Origin: an uncultured Acetatifactor sp.
Lineage (GTDB): Bacteria > Bacillota > Clostridia > Lachnospirales > Lachnospiraceae
Direction: 5' to 3'
Assembly (NCBI GenBank): GCA_910586435.1
Contig: CAJUGT010000032.1
Span: 1-22,668 of the forward strand
DNA length: 22,668 nucleotides
The notes below the pieces were generated by a model. The model was not told the origin of the DNA. It worked only from the letters and a program-made list of their open reading frames with translations, and did not search any database. Below are positions 15,465 to 22,484 of this stretch, in pieces (within the stretch, counting starts at the first letter, position 1; each line of letters opens with the position of its first letter). The translations under genes were made by a program, and so were the position numbers.

Positions 15465-15493
15465 TTGAAATAGCATACGGGGAATCGTATATT
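15465..15493 (+). promoter_or_regulatory. Promoter with embedded inverted repeat ahead of HTH gene
   Basis: TTGAAA (15465-15470), 17 bp, TATATT (15488-15493). The perfect inverted repeat ATACG-GGGAAT-CGTAT (15475-15490) covers the spacer and enters the -10 box, as an operator would. The leader to the ATG at 15666 is about 165 nt. Confidence 0.5.
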
Positions 15494-15665
15494 AGTCATG
15501 TACATTTATTTTCTATGCTTGAGAAAGTGTCAAGTGGTATATGAAAAACAGCAACGGACCGGATATGGCCCGGGAGGATTTACAGCCATTTTTGTGGATG
15601 GAAGTTCTCCCAGCTTAAGGGGCCTGTGAGGGGAGTTGCGGAACTGGAATGTGGAGGAAAAGAGG

Positions 15666-16031
15666 ATGACAAAAGCAGAAATTTTGAAAAAGGAAATATT
15701 AAGGCAATACCGCAGTGTGCGCCAGTTTGCGATGGAGATGAACATTCCCTACAGTACATTGGTCACAGCGTTGGAACGTGGGATAGAAGGGATGGCTTAT
15801 GGCACAGTGATTAGGATGTGTGACAAGTTGAGCTTAAATCCGGTGGATTTTTCTTCTTTGGAGAGAGATGCTTCACTGGGGGCGCAGCTGCTTGAGAATC
15901 GTGTCATGCAATATTATGTGAAGCTGAACCAGACAGGCCGGGATAAGATATTGGAATTGATGGATGACTTTGTTCAGATTGATAAATATAAGGCAAAGGG
16001 AAGAAGAAATAAGAAAGAAAACGAATCATAA
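15666..16031 (+). CDS. Small helix-turn-helix (XRE-like) regulator
   Basis: A 121-residue cytoplasmic protein. Residues about 17-62 form a Cro/C1-type helix-turn-helix (SVRQFAMEMNIPYSTLVTAL, then MCDKLSLNPVDF). A helical stretch (QYYVKLNQTGRDKILELMDDF) and a strongly basic tail (KAKGRRNKKENES) follow. The LNQTGRDKILELMDDF pattern is common in clostridial and phage-like XRE repressors. The ATG at 15666 is preferred over the in-frame TTG at 15636 because GGAGG (15653-15657) is well placed. An inverted repeat in its promoter suggests autoregulation. It is convergent with the FliD-like gene and shares a terminator with it. No phage genes are nearby. Confidence 0.8.
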   Translation: MTKAEILKKEILRQYRSVRQFAMEMNIPYSTLVTALERGIEGMAYGTVIRMCDKLSLNPVDFSSLERDASLGAQLLENRVMQYYVKLNQTGRDKILELMDDFVQIDKYKAKGRRNKKENES

Positions 16032-16035
16032 GCAT

Positions 16036-16080
16036 AACACAAAAGGCTTCCGAAGAGGAAGCCTTTTGTGTTATATTGTT
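16036..16080. terminator. Bidirectional terminator between convergent genes
   Basis: AACACAAAAGGCTTCC (16036-16051) and GGAAGCCTTTTGTGTT (16057-16072) form a perfect 16-bp stem with a 5-nt loop. The stem's own A/T ends give U-rich tails on both strands. It lies 4 nt after the HTH gene's stop codon and about 37 nt past the end of the FliD-like gene. Confidence 0.9.
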
Positions 16081-16109
16081 CTGCCCTGGGATGGACAGGG
16101 CTGTTCATC

Positions 16110-17405
16110 TTAACAATATCCGTTGAACATCATGCCGCTGTACGCGCTGGTAACATAAGGGCTGATAAAATTATGTCCCGGATTTTTGTAGGCTACCACC
16201 ACACGCTCCACATATTCCATAGGATTGAGGGAAACCTGATTGCTCTTACGCAGAAGCATATTGGAGAAGTTCTTCAGGTAGCCGAAAGTCTCATTGATGT
16301 CTTTGGCTTCATGGGCCGTTTGATGAAGGACATCCTGATCAATGGCAAGAGTTCCGTCCTGTTCCAGGTTTAATCCTATGGAACCCATGGAAACTCCATA
16401 CACGGACGCAATCCCCATCATTTCCCGCACAAGCTGCTTGCTCTTGGACTGGGTTTCCAGGTAGGAGGAAGCGGCCTTGACAAAATCGTTATATCCACCC
16501 ACCAGATGAAAGACATTGTCGGTGAGGGACTCAATATCTGTCTTCAGGCCTATCCGCACAGGTTTGTCCTCGGCACTGATTCCTTTAAGCTGTATATCAA
16601 ACTGTTTGTCAAAGGTAAAATGATTGGATACGGAAGAATGAGCCTCGCCGTTTATGAAGAATAACGCATTGGAGGGCGCATGGCTTGTATAGTCTAAGCC
16701 AAAATACTCTACCGTTCCGGAAGTTTTGCTGGTATGGCTGTCAGTGACGGTGAAGATATGATCTCTTCCGCCGGGAAGCCCGCTGTTCTCAGAAACCAGC
16801 CGCAGTGAAGTCCTGCCATCCGATTCCGCAAGGGAGGCACGGATGCCGATATTGGAATTATTAATCAGCCGCGCCAGACGTTCCTGAATCTCACGATTGG
16901 TTTCGTCTTCGTTTACGGCAAATTGAAATTCGTAGTTCATATCATTGATACCAATGTCGAAGGAATAGGTATCCGGCGCAAGACCAGTCCTGCCATCAGG
17001 AAGGAATAGGCCCAGGTTCTCCTGGGGGGATGCCAGCGCCTGCACTTCCAATTCAAAGTCGGGAATGTCCGACCCCTGTTTTTCAGGGCCGATATAAGCC
17101 GCGCGGGCAACATCCTCGTCCGTGGAGAAGGCGCTCTTTTTGTTGAAAAGACCTTCCTTTTCCAGGCCGCCCAGCTGCGCTATGGTATTGTGCAGTGCCC
17201 TGGCATTCTCCTTAATATCTACCGCATACGCCTGAGATTCGTTGCTCGTGGTCGGGAGATACCATGGAGCCTCCTTATTTATTTTTACAATGGAATTATA
17301 TACACTGCGAAGCTCACTTTTTTTGTGGGTATCGTATTTTGTCAGTGGCTTTGGGGTGTAAGCGGTAAGGTAATTGTTATAGACCGCATTCATAACGGGA
17401 CCCAT
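16110..17405 (-). CDS. FliD-like (flagellar cap / hook-associated protein 2-like) protein, isolated
   Basis: A 431-residue protein without signal peptide. Helical ends (about 35-100 and 295-400) enclose a beta-rich middle. That middle has the FliD-type repeat plan: a FDIGIND/FQFAVNEDETNREIQERLARLIN segment, then NIGIRASL...GRTSLRLVSENSG, the pattern seen in hook-associated protein 2. It is short for FliD, ends in a Cys (MMFNGYC), and no flagellar gene accompanies it. Start: GGAGG lies one base from the ATG at 17411 but 7 bases from the ATG at 17405, so 17405 (MGPVMNAVYNN) is preferred. FliD caps and polymerises flagellin outside the cell; whether this member does so is unknown. Domain-level similarity is my reading, not a search result. 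Confidence 0.6.
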   Translation of the reverse strand: MGPVMNAVYNNYLTAYTPKPLTKYDTHKKSELRSVYNSIVKINKEAPWYLPTTSNESQAYAVDIKENARALHNTIAQLGGLEKEGLFNKKSAFSTDEDVARAAYIGPEKQGSDIPDFELEVQALASPQENLGLFLPDGRTGLAPDTYSFDIGINDMNYEFQFAVNEDETNREIQERLARLINNSNIGIRASLAESDGRTSLRLVSENSGLPGGRDHIFTVTDSHTSKTSGTVEYFGLDYTSHAPSNALFFINGEAHSSVSNHFTFDKQFDIQLKGISAEDKPVRIGLKTDIESLTDNVFHLVGGYNDFVKAASSYLETQSKSKQLVREMMGIASVYGVSMGSIGLNLEQDGTLAIDQDVLHQTAHEAKDINETFGYLKNFSNMLLRKSNQVSLNPMEYVERVVVAYKNPGHNFISPYVTSAYSGMMFNGYC

Positions 17406-17412
17406 AGCCATG

Positions 17413-17420
17413 CCTCCTTT
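17413..17420 (-). promoter_or_regulatory. Ribosome binding site deciding the FliD-like start
   Basis: AAAGGAGG on the minus strand, 7 nt from the ATG at 17405 but only 1 nt from the ATG at 17411. The spacing favours 17405. Confidence 0.75.
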
Positions 17421-17429
17421 CTTTGAACA

Positions 17430-17480
17430 GGAAAATTTATATGGATTTTATATTAATTTTATATATATAAAATCTTTTCC
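17430..17480. repeat. AT-rich palindrome in the FliD-like leader
   Basis: GATTTTATAT (17444-17453) and ATATAAAATC (17465-17474) are perfect 10-bp inverted arms. They are extended by GGAAAA (17430-17435) with TTTTCC (17475-17480) after an 8-nt bulge. The structure ends about 10 nt before the Shine-Dalgarno of the minus-strand gene. Confidence 0.55.
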
Positions 17481-17546
17481 TAATTGCTCTTTGAAGTATA
17501 GTATAACATACATAAGCATAAGAAACAAGTATTTGAAAGAAATTTC

Positions 17547-17575
17547 TTCCAATTATGATTTTTTTATGCTATAAT
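17547..17575 (+). promoter_or_regulatory. Promoter of the PTPS-related membrane protein gene
   Basis: Extended -10 TGCTATAAT with TATAAT at 17570-17575, and TTCCAA (17547-17552) at a 17-bp spacing. Leader of about 55 nt to the ATG at 17638. Confidence 0.6.
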
Positions 17576-17637
17576 GGGATACTGTCTTCGGAGCGTGAGT
17601 TTTGCTGTCAGAAATATGGACTGAAGGGGGTTTTTGC

Positions 17638-19815
17638 ATGAAAATAGAGCGGTGGTGGAAGCAGGCAAGTAAGTTGCCGGCTGTTTTTATATTTATTATG
17701 GGCATATGTATCTGGCTGCAACCGGAGGCTTATGTCAAAGAATATGTGGGGGGATTCGCCTATGCGGAATACGGCTTTTTGCAGGCAGGGGAGTATTCTC
17801 TGGAGCTTACTTACGCAGGGGTGCCCGCAGGATGTCATGTTATGGTTTCTTCCAGGAAGCAGGTGGATGAGTGGAACAGACAGGGTGTTGTCTTTGCGGA
17901 GGAGGAATTTGCGGGGCAGGAGGGGACAATGTCTTTGGTGTTTCATCTGGAAGAGGACACATGGGATGTGGTTGTCTCCCAGGACGGCGGGGCGGAGAAC
18001 CGTGTCTTTGACAGAATTTTGCTCCAAAGTGTGGGGCTGTCGGACAGGGATAATTATTTCCTTGGGGGATGCCTTATATTGTTGAGTGTTTTTGTGGCCA
18101 TATTTGGCAGGAGGCTGACCGAAGAGCGGTGCCGCGTACCGCTGATTTTAGCGCTGCTTGGGGTTGTGGTGTCCTTGCCGCTTTTTAATGATTTTCTGAA
18201 ATGGGGGCATGACATTAACTTTCATCTCGCTCGAATAGAGGGGGTGTATCAGGGGTTGAAATCAGGCGCTTTTCCTGTGAGGGTGAATCCGGTACAGCTG
18301 GAGGGATTCGGGTATCTCAGTGCCAGTATGTATCCCCAGTTGTTCTTATATCCGGCGGCGCTTTTGCGGTTTCTGGGAGTCTCCACGGAACTTGGCTATA
18401 AACTGCTTCTTTTTGGAGCCAACGAAGCGACGGCTTTCCTGGCGTATTATTCCGTGAAGGGGATTACAAAATCAGAAAAAACAGGTATGATTGGGGCTGT
18501 TCTGTATGTCTTTGCGCCATATCGTCTGCTTGACATGTATACCCGCGCCGCAGTGGGGGAAGCGTTGGCAATGGTGTTTCTTCCCCTGGCTGCCTGGGGG
18601 CTGTATGAGGTTTTGTGGGGGAATCCACGGAAGTGGTATTTGCTTGCCCTTGGGGTTTCGGGGGTATTTCAGTGTCATCTGCTATCCACGGAAATGTATC
18701 TGATATTTATGGTGGGGACGGCATTTTTCTGGCTTTTTTCAGGGCAGAAAAAAGAGGTGTTCTTACGGATTCGGTATTGTCTGCTTTCAGGGGTGATGTT
18801 TCTCCTGTGGAATATTGGGCTTTGGCTGCCGATACTTTTTTTCAGCGGGGAAGGAATGCAGGCATATGCCATACGAAACGATCTGTCACGCTCGGCGGCA
18901 TATTTTTCACAAATGTTTTCTCTGTTTATGGAGCCGGTGGGGCCGAACAGACCTCTTGGGGGGACACAGGGAGAGATGCCTCTTTCGGTGGGAGCGCTTC
19001 TGCCTTTGAGCAGCCTGTTGCTGCTGGCGGTTTTGGCGCGGAAGGAACAGAGTGAATATACTTCGGCGGAGAAGACAGGAAAGTATTGTCTGTTTCTGGG
19101 GAGTTTATCGCTGCTGTTATCCTCTTCGCTGGTTCCCTGGCGGGCTTTGCAGAGTATAGACTGGCTGAACCGGCTGATTGCTCCTATTGAGTTTGTCTGG
19201 CGTTTTCTTGGACCGGCCAGTTTTCTGCTGTGTGTGGCAGGAGCTGTTGGAATCATGTCTTTTCGGGAGCATTTCGGGCGCTCAGGATGGGTGCTTCCTG
19301 TGGCGGGAGTGATTCTGCTCTGCGGCACGGCGTATTATTTTGACATGTTATCATGGGATGCGGAGGATATGGGGGACAAAATGCTGGTTGCGGGGGCGGA
19401 TGAGAGAGATGCGTCCTATCTGTACGAAGAGTCCGACATCAATGATTTTTCCAGGGATAACGCCGTGATTCAATGCAGCAACGGAAGTGAGATAGGATAC
19501 TCCCAATATCGGAAAGAGGGGACTTCTCTTACGGTAAGGGTGAGTCCAAAGGGAGTGGAAGAGGGCGCGAGACTGATATTTCCTCTGTATGGATATACGG
19601 GATACCAGGTATTGGTAAATGGAGAGCCGGTGGAATGGGAGAGGATGAATTCCAGGGTGGCCTGTGTACTGCCGGCGGAGGAATCGCTGATAGAAGTTCG
19701 GTATAAGGGTCCCAAAGTGTTCATGGCGGGGGATGCGATTGCCTGGGGTTCCATTTTGGGATGCATAGCTTATGGGGTGGTGAAAAAAGCACATAAAATA
19801 AACAAAAGCTATTGA
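17638..19815 (+). CDS. Polytopic membrane protein, PTPS-related / GT-C-like
   Basis: A 725-residue integral membrane protein. One N-terminal helix (about 9-27) precedes an outside beta-rich domain (about 30-140). Many hydrophobic helices follow between about 145 and 580, and a second soluble beta domain (about 600-695) precedes a last helix. The loop WGHDINFHLARIEGVYQGL and the following GFGYLSASMYPQ, and later FAPYRLLDMYTRAAVGEALA, match the family named after 6-pyruvoyl-tetrahydropterin synthase-related proteins, which resemble YfhO and GT-C glycosyltransferases. The acidic residue of GHDINFH is a candidate catalytic base, as in GT-C enzymes. A role in glycosylating envelope polymers is inferred. 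Start: ATG 17638 follows AAGGGGG (17624-17630); the upstream TTG 17602 is rejected. Its stop codon lies inside the next promoter's -35 box. Confidence 0.75.
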   Translation: MKIERWWKQASKLPAVFIFIMGICIWLQPEAYVKEYVGGFAYAEYGFLQAGEYSLELTYAGVPAGCHVMVSSRKQVDEWNRQGVVFAEEEFAGQEGTMSLVFHLEEDTWDVVVSQDGGAENRVFDRILLQSVGLSDRDNYFLGGCLILLSVFVAIFGRRLTEERCRVPLILALLGVVVSLPLFNDFLKWGHDINFHLARIEGVYQGLKSGAFPVRVNPVQLEGFGYLSASMYPQLFLYPAALLRFLGVSTELGYKLLLFGANEATAFLAYYSVKGITKSEKTGMIGAVLYVFAPYRLLDMYTRAAVGEALAMVFLPLAAWGLYEVLWGNPRKWYLLALGVSGVFQCHLLSTEMYLIFMVGTAFFWLFSGQKKEVFLRIRYCLLSGVMFLLWNIGLWLPILFFSGEGMQAYAIRNDLSRSAAYFSQMFSLFMEPVGPNRPLGGTQGEMPLSVGALLPLSSLLLLAVLARKEQSEYTSAEKTGKYCLFLGSLSLLLSSSLVPWRALQSIDWLNRLIAPIEFVWRFLGPASFLLCVAGAVGIMSFREHFGRSGWVLPVAGVILLCGTAYYFDMLSWDAEDMGDKMLVAGADERDASYLYEESDINDFSRDNAVIQCSNGSEIGYSQYRKEGTSLTVRVSPKGVEEGARLIFPLYGYTGYQVLVNGEPVEWERMNSRVACVLPAEESLIEVRYKGPKVFMAGDAIAWGSILGCIAYGVVKKAHKINKSY

Positions 19816-19840
19816 CGGATGTGGTGGTGTATGGTATAGT
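19812..19840 (+). promoter_or_regulatory. Promoter of the rpmG-secE-nusG operon
   Basis: TTGACG (19812-19817), a 17-bp spacer and TATAGT (19835-19840). The -35 box contains the TGA stop codon (19813-19815) of the preceding gene. Transcription would start near 19847, leaving a leader of about 85 nt with a run of eight T at 19867-19874. Confidence 0.75.
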
Positions 19841-19931
19841 TAGCTGACGAGATAAGCTTTTAGGTCTTTTTTTTGTGCTTAAAATATTTGTCGTATGAAT
19901 ATGGGCGAAGAGAACATAGGGAGGTAGCGCA

Positions 19932-20081
19932 ATGCGTACAAAAATCACATTGGCTTGTACGGAGTGCAAGCAGCGTAACTACAATACTACCAAGGATAAG
20001 AAAGCACATCCTGATAGAATGGAAACAAAGAAATATTGCAGATTCTGCAGGACACACACGCTGCATAAGGAAACCAAATAA
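19932..20081 (+). CDS. rpmG: Ribosomal protein bL33
   Basis: A 49-residue protein starting MRTKITLACTECKQRNYNTT, of normal bL33 length. It is the zinc-binding (C+) form: Cys pairs at C9/C12 (CTEC) and C36/C39 (CRFC), spaced as in zinc-ribbon L33. It is part of the large ribosomal subunit near the E site. GGGAGG (19918-19924) precedes the ATG at 19932. Its place before secE and nusG is the usual bacterial order. In many bacteria, C+ paralogues are exchanged for C- forms under zinc shortage; no zinc-regulator site was recognised here. Confidence 0.96.
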   Translation: MRTKITLACTECKQRNYNTTKDKKAHPDRMETKKYCRFCRTHTLHKETK

Positions 20082-20128
20082 TAGGCTGGTAAATCTGGTT
20101 GTCACTGTTGTGGAAAGGTATGGTCAAT

Positions 20129-20332
20129 ATGGGAGAGTCCGCGGAAAAGAAGGCGTCCCTGGGGTTTTTTAAAGGGGTGAAGTCCGAATTTAAAAAGATT
20201 ATATGGCCGGACAGGCAGTCTACCTTAAAACAGTCTGTTGCGGTGGTTGCAATCTCGATTGTGGTAGGGGTTATCATTGCGATTCTGGATTACGTTGTGA
20301 AATACGGCGTGAATTTCATTACATCAATTTAG
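20129..20332 (+). CDS. secE: Preprotein translocase subunit SecE
   Basis: A 67-residue single-span protein of the SecYEG channel. The amphipathic segment FFKGVKSEFKKIIWP (about residues 12-26) is the SecE hallmark, followed by one transmembrane helix (about 36-57). The length is typical of Gram-positive SecE. GGAAAGG (20112-20118) lies 10 nt before ATG 20129 but only 1 nt before the alternative ATG at 20120, so 20129 is preferred. It ends 15 nt before nusG, in one transcription unit. Confidence 0.95.
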   Translation: MGESAEKKASLGFFKGVKSEFKKIIWPDRQSTLKQSVAVVAISIVVGVIIAILDYVVKYGVNFITSI

Positions 20333-20347
20333 GGTGAGGGTGGTTGA

Positions 20348-20866
20348 ATGGCAGAGGCAAAGTGGTATGTAGTCCATACCTATTCTGGCTATGAAAATAA
20401 AGTCAAAGCCAATATTGAGAAGACAATTGAGAATAACAAGCACCTGGCGGAGCAAATCCTTGAAGTGAGAGTTCCCTTGCAGGATGTGGTGGAAATGAAG
20501 AACGGCGCGAAAAAAACCGTGCAGAAGAAGATGTTTCCGGGGTACGTGCTTCTCAATATGGAGATGAACGACGATACCTGGTATGTCGTCCGCAATACCC
20601 GGGGCGTGACAGGTTTTGTAGGTCCGGGAAGCAAGCCGGTTCCCCTGACGGAAGCCGAGATGAAACCTCTGGGAATTAAGAGTGAGAATATCTCGATTGA
20701 TTTTGTGGAAGGGGACAGCATTGCGGTGGTGGCAGGTATCTGGAAAGATACGGTGGGAATTGTTCAGAAGCTGGATTACAGCAAGCAGACGGCTACCATT
20801 AATGTGGAATTGTTCGGCAGGGAGACCCCTGTTGAAATCAGTTTCGCTGAGGTAAGAAAATTATAG
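20348..20866 (+). CDS. nusG: Transcription termination/antitermination factor NusG
   Basis: A 172-residue protein with the NGN domain (about 1-110; starts MAEAKWYVVHTYSGYENKV, and contains MFPGYVLLNM and NTRGVTGFVG) and a C-terminal KOW domain (about 120-172; VEGDSIAVVAGIWKDTVGIV). It binds RNA polymerase and modulates pausing, Rho activity and transcription-translation coupling. The ATG at 20348 follows a G-rich stretch (GGGTGAGGGTGG). Co-transcribed with secE upstream; a structured intergenic stretch of 235 nt separates it from rplK. Confidence 0.97.
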   Translation: MAEAKWYVVHTYSGYENKVKANIEKTIENNKHLAEQILEVRVPLQDVVEMKNGAKKTVQKKMFPGYVLLNMEMNDDTWYVVRNTRGVTGFVGPGSKPVPLTEAEMKPLGIKSENISIDFVEGDSIAVVAGIWKDTVGIVQKLDYSKQTATINVELFGRETPVEISFAEVRKL

Positions 20867-21101
20867 AGCGGGAAGAGATTCCCGGTAAGAGTTGGTATAC
20901 CCCGCCGAAAGGCGGTTGGAGATACACGTCCGGCAGGTGCCGGGCGGTAAAGTGGGAGCAGGAAAGTGCGGAAAGGGTCCGGTGAGACGGACAAAGAGGC
21001 AGTCCTGCGCCAAGTCACCGTGGAAGTCAAATGCTTGTGACAGACAGATGGAATAAGATGGTTTGGCAAAAGCGGTCTACCACATTATAGGAGGTGCCAA
21101 A
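20867..21101 (+). promoter_or_regulatory. Structured nusG-rplK intergenic RNA, possible ribosomal-protein leader
   Basis: A purine-rich 235-nt stretch without a gene. Four clear hairpins: CCGCC-GAAA-GGCGG (20902-20915), CCGGC-AGGT-GCCGG (20930-20943), GTCCG-GTGAGA-CGGAC (20977-20992) and GTCAC/GTGAC (21014-21018/21037-21041). No U-run follows any of them, and no strong promoter is seen. The position suggests a leader read by L1 or L11, as L1 represses this operon in other bacteria; I cannot match it to a described motif. The rplK Shine-Dalgarno ATAGGAGG is at 21087-21094. Confidence 0.45.
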
Positions 21102-21527
21102 ATGGCAAAAAAAGTAACAGGTTATATTAAATTACAGATCCCGGCCGGCAAGGCTACACCGGCTCCGCCTGTTGGACCGGCGCTTGGACAGCATGGTGTG
21201 AACATTGTGGAGTTCACAAAACAGTTCAACGCAAGGACGGCAGACAAGGGTGATATGATCATCCCTGTGGTGATTACTGTATATGCAGACAGAAGCTTCA
21301 GTTTCATTACGAAGACTCCCCCTGCGGCAGTGCTGCTGAAGAAGGCATGCAATCTGAAGTCTGGTTCCGCTGCGCCTAACAAGACGAAAGTGGCTACCAT
21401 TTCCAAGGCAAAGCTTCAGGAAATCGCTGAACTGAAAATGCCTGATTTGAATGCGGCAAGCCTGGAAGCGGCTATGAGCATGATCGCAGGAACAGCCCGC
21501 AGCATGGGCATTACGGTGGAAGGTTAG
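21102..21527 (+). CDS. rplK: Ribosomal protein uL11
   Basis: A 141-residue protein of exactly the usual length. The N-terminal domain begins MAKKVTGYIKLQIPAGKATP and contains APPVGPALGQHGVNIVEF, the flexible proline-rich hinge region; the C-terminal RNA-binding domain includes MPDLNAASLEAAMSMIAGTA. It binds the GTPase-associated centre of 23S rRNA. An in-frame TTG at 21063 is rejected because ATAGGAGG sits 7 nt before ATG 21102. rplA follows after 53 nt. Confidence 0.98.
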   Translation: MAKKVTGYIKLQIPAGKATPAPPVGPALGQHGVNIVEFTKQFNARTADKGDMIIPVVITVYADRSFSFITKTPPAAVLLKKACNLKSGSAAPNKTKVATISKAKLQEIAELKMPDLNAASLEAAMSMIAGTARSMGITVEG

Positions 21528-21580
21528 GAAGGTAGAATCGGAAGAAAGATTACTTTCCGCGAATGAATGGAGGTAGGAGA

Positions 21581-22270
21581 ATGAGACATGGTAAGAAATA
21601 TACCGAAGCGGCAAAGCTTGTAGACCGGATGGTAGCTTATGAGCCCGGCGACGCAATTGCTTTGGTCAAGAAGACAGCTATCGCAAAATTTGACGAGACT
21701 GTCGAGGTGCATATCAGAACAGGTTGTGATGGACGTCATGCGGAACAGCAGATTCGTGGCGCAGTGGTATTGCCCAACGGTACAGGTAAAACGGTGAAAG
21801 TGCTGGTATTCGCAAAGGGCGATAAGTTAAATGAGGCAGAGGCGGCAGGAGCTGATTATGTGGGCGGCGAGGAGCTGATTCCTAAGATTCAGAATGAAGG
21901 CTGGCTGGATTTCGATGTGGTGGTTGCTACACCTGATATGATGGGCGTGGTAGGCCGTCTGGGTAAAACCTTGGGTCCCAAGGGATTGATGCCCAATCCA
22001 AAAGCAGGCACCGTAACCATGGATGTCACAAAGGCCATCAATGACATCAAAGCTGGTAAGATTGAGTACAGATTGGATAAAACCAATATTATTCATGTAC
22101 CGGTGGGAAAGGTATCCTTTACAGAGGAAGCGCTTCTTGAGAACTTTAATACATTGATGGAAGCGATCGTCAAGGCAAAACCGTCTGTATTGAAAGGACA
22201 ATTTCTGCGCAGCATTACGCTGGCAAGCAGTATGGGCCCTGGTGTAAAAGTGAGTACCGTAAAATATTAA
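21581..22270 (+). CDS. rplA: Ribosomal protein uL1
   Basis: A 229-residue protein of usual length, forming the L1 stalk. Visible motifs: the N-terminal MRHGKKYTEAAKLVDR, the central VATPDMMGVVGRLGKTLGPKG run continuing into LMPNPKAGTVT, and the C-terminal FLRSITLASSMGPGVKV. The ATG at 21581 follows GGAG (21576-21579 region) in GGAGGTAGGAG. In many bacteria L1 also represses translation of its own operon. After its stop codon comes a new promoter 10 nt downstream, which drives the L10 leader. Confidence 0.98.
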   Translation: MRHGKKYTEAAKLVDRMVAYEPGDAIALVKKTAIAKFDETVEVHIRTGCDGRHAEQQIRGAVVLPNGTGKTVKVLVFAKGDKLNEAEAAGADYVGGEELIPKIQNEGWLDFDVVVATPDMMGVVGRLGKTLGPKGLMPNPKAGTVTMDVTKAINDIKAGKIEYRLDKTNIIHVPVGKVSFTEEALLENFNTLMEAIVKAKPSVLKGQFLRSITLASSMGPGVKVSTVKY

Positions 22271-22280
22271 AATCAGGAGC

Positions 22281-22309
22281 TTGACTTTTGCGGATACTTT
22301 TAGTATAAT
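22281..22309 (+). promoter_or_regulatory. Strong promoter of the L10 leader (rplJL)
   Basis: TTGACT (22281-22286), a 17-bp spacer and a perfect TATAAT (22304-22309). It lies directly behind rplA. Confidence 0.85.
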
Positions 22310-22325
22310 TTGATAAGTTCTGAAC

Positions 22326-22435
22326 AGGCCGAAGACAGTAGGTGCCAAGGGCGTAAATCCTACCGAGGAGAAAATGTTGCGTAAGCAAACGTTTGCTGAT
22401 GATTCCCCTCTGAGTCTTTGCTCAGAGGGTTTTGT
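22326..22435 (+). ncRNA. L10 (rplJ) ribosomal-protein leader with attenuator
   Basis: The segment from GGCCGAAGACAGTAGGTGCC (22327-22346) through AATCCTACCGAGGAG (22356-22370) has the conserved layout of the Firmicutes L10 leader: arms GTAGG and CCTAC around an internal loop. In Bacillus subtilis the L10(L12)4 complex binds such a leader and promotes termination before rplJ. A downstream palindrome GCAAAC/GTTTGC (22384-22395) and the terminator stem complete the attenuator. The rplJ gene expected next is not visible in the remaining 233 nt. Confidence 0.85.
22406..22435 (+). terminator. Attenuator terminator of the L10 leader
   Basis: CCCTCTGAG (22406-22414) and CTCAGAGGG (22421-22429) form a perfect 9-bp stem with a 6-nt loop, followed by TTTTG. 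The stem's CCTC could alternatively pair with the GAGG at 22365-22368, a candidate antiterminator. Confidence 0.85.
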
Positions 22436-22484
22436 ATGTCGTCTCTTTGGCTGAGATTTCCCGTTTTTAAATATCGGGTAAAAT

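Noticed and set aside
20082..20128. tRNA gene between rpmG and secE
   Set aside because: Some Firmicutes carry tRNA-Trp here, but this gap is 47 bases and has no cloverleaf or T-loop.
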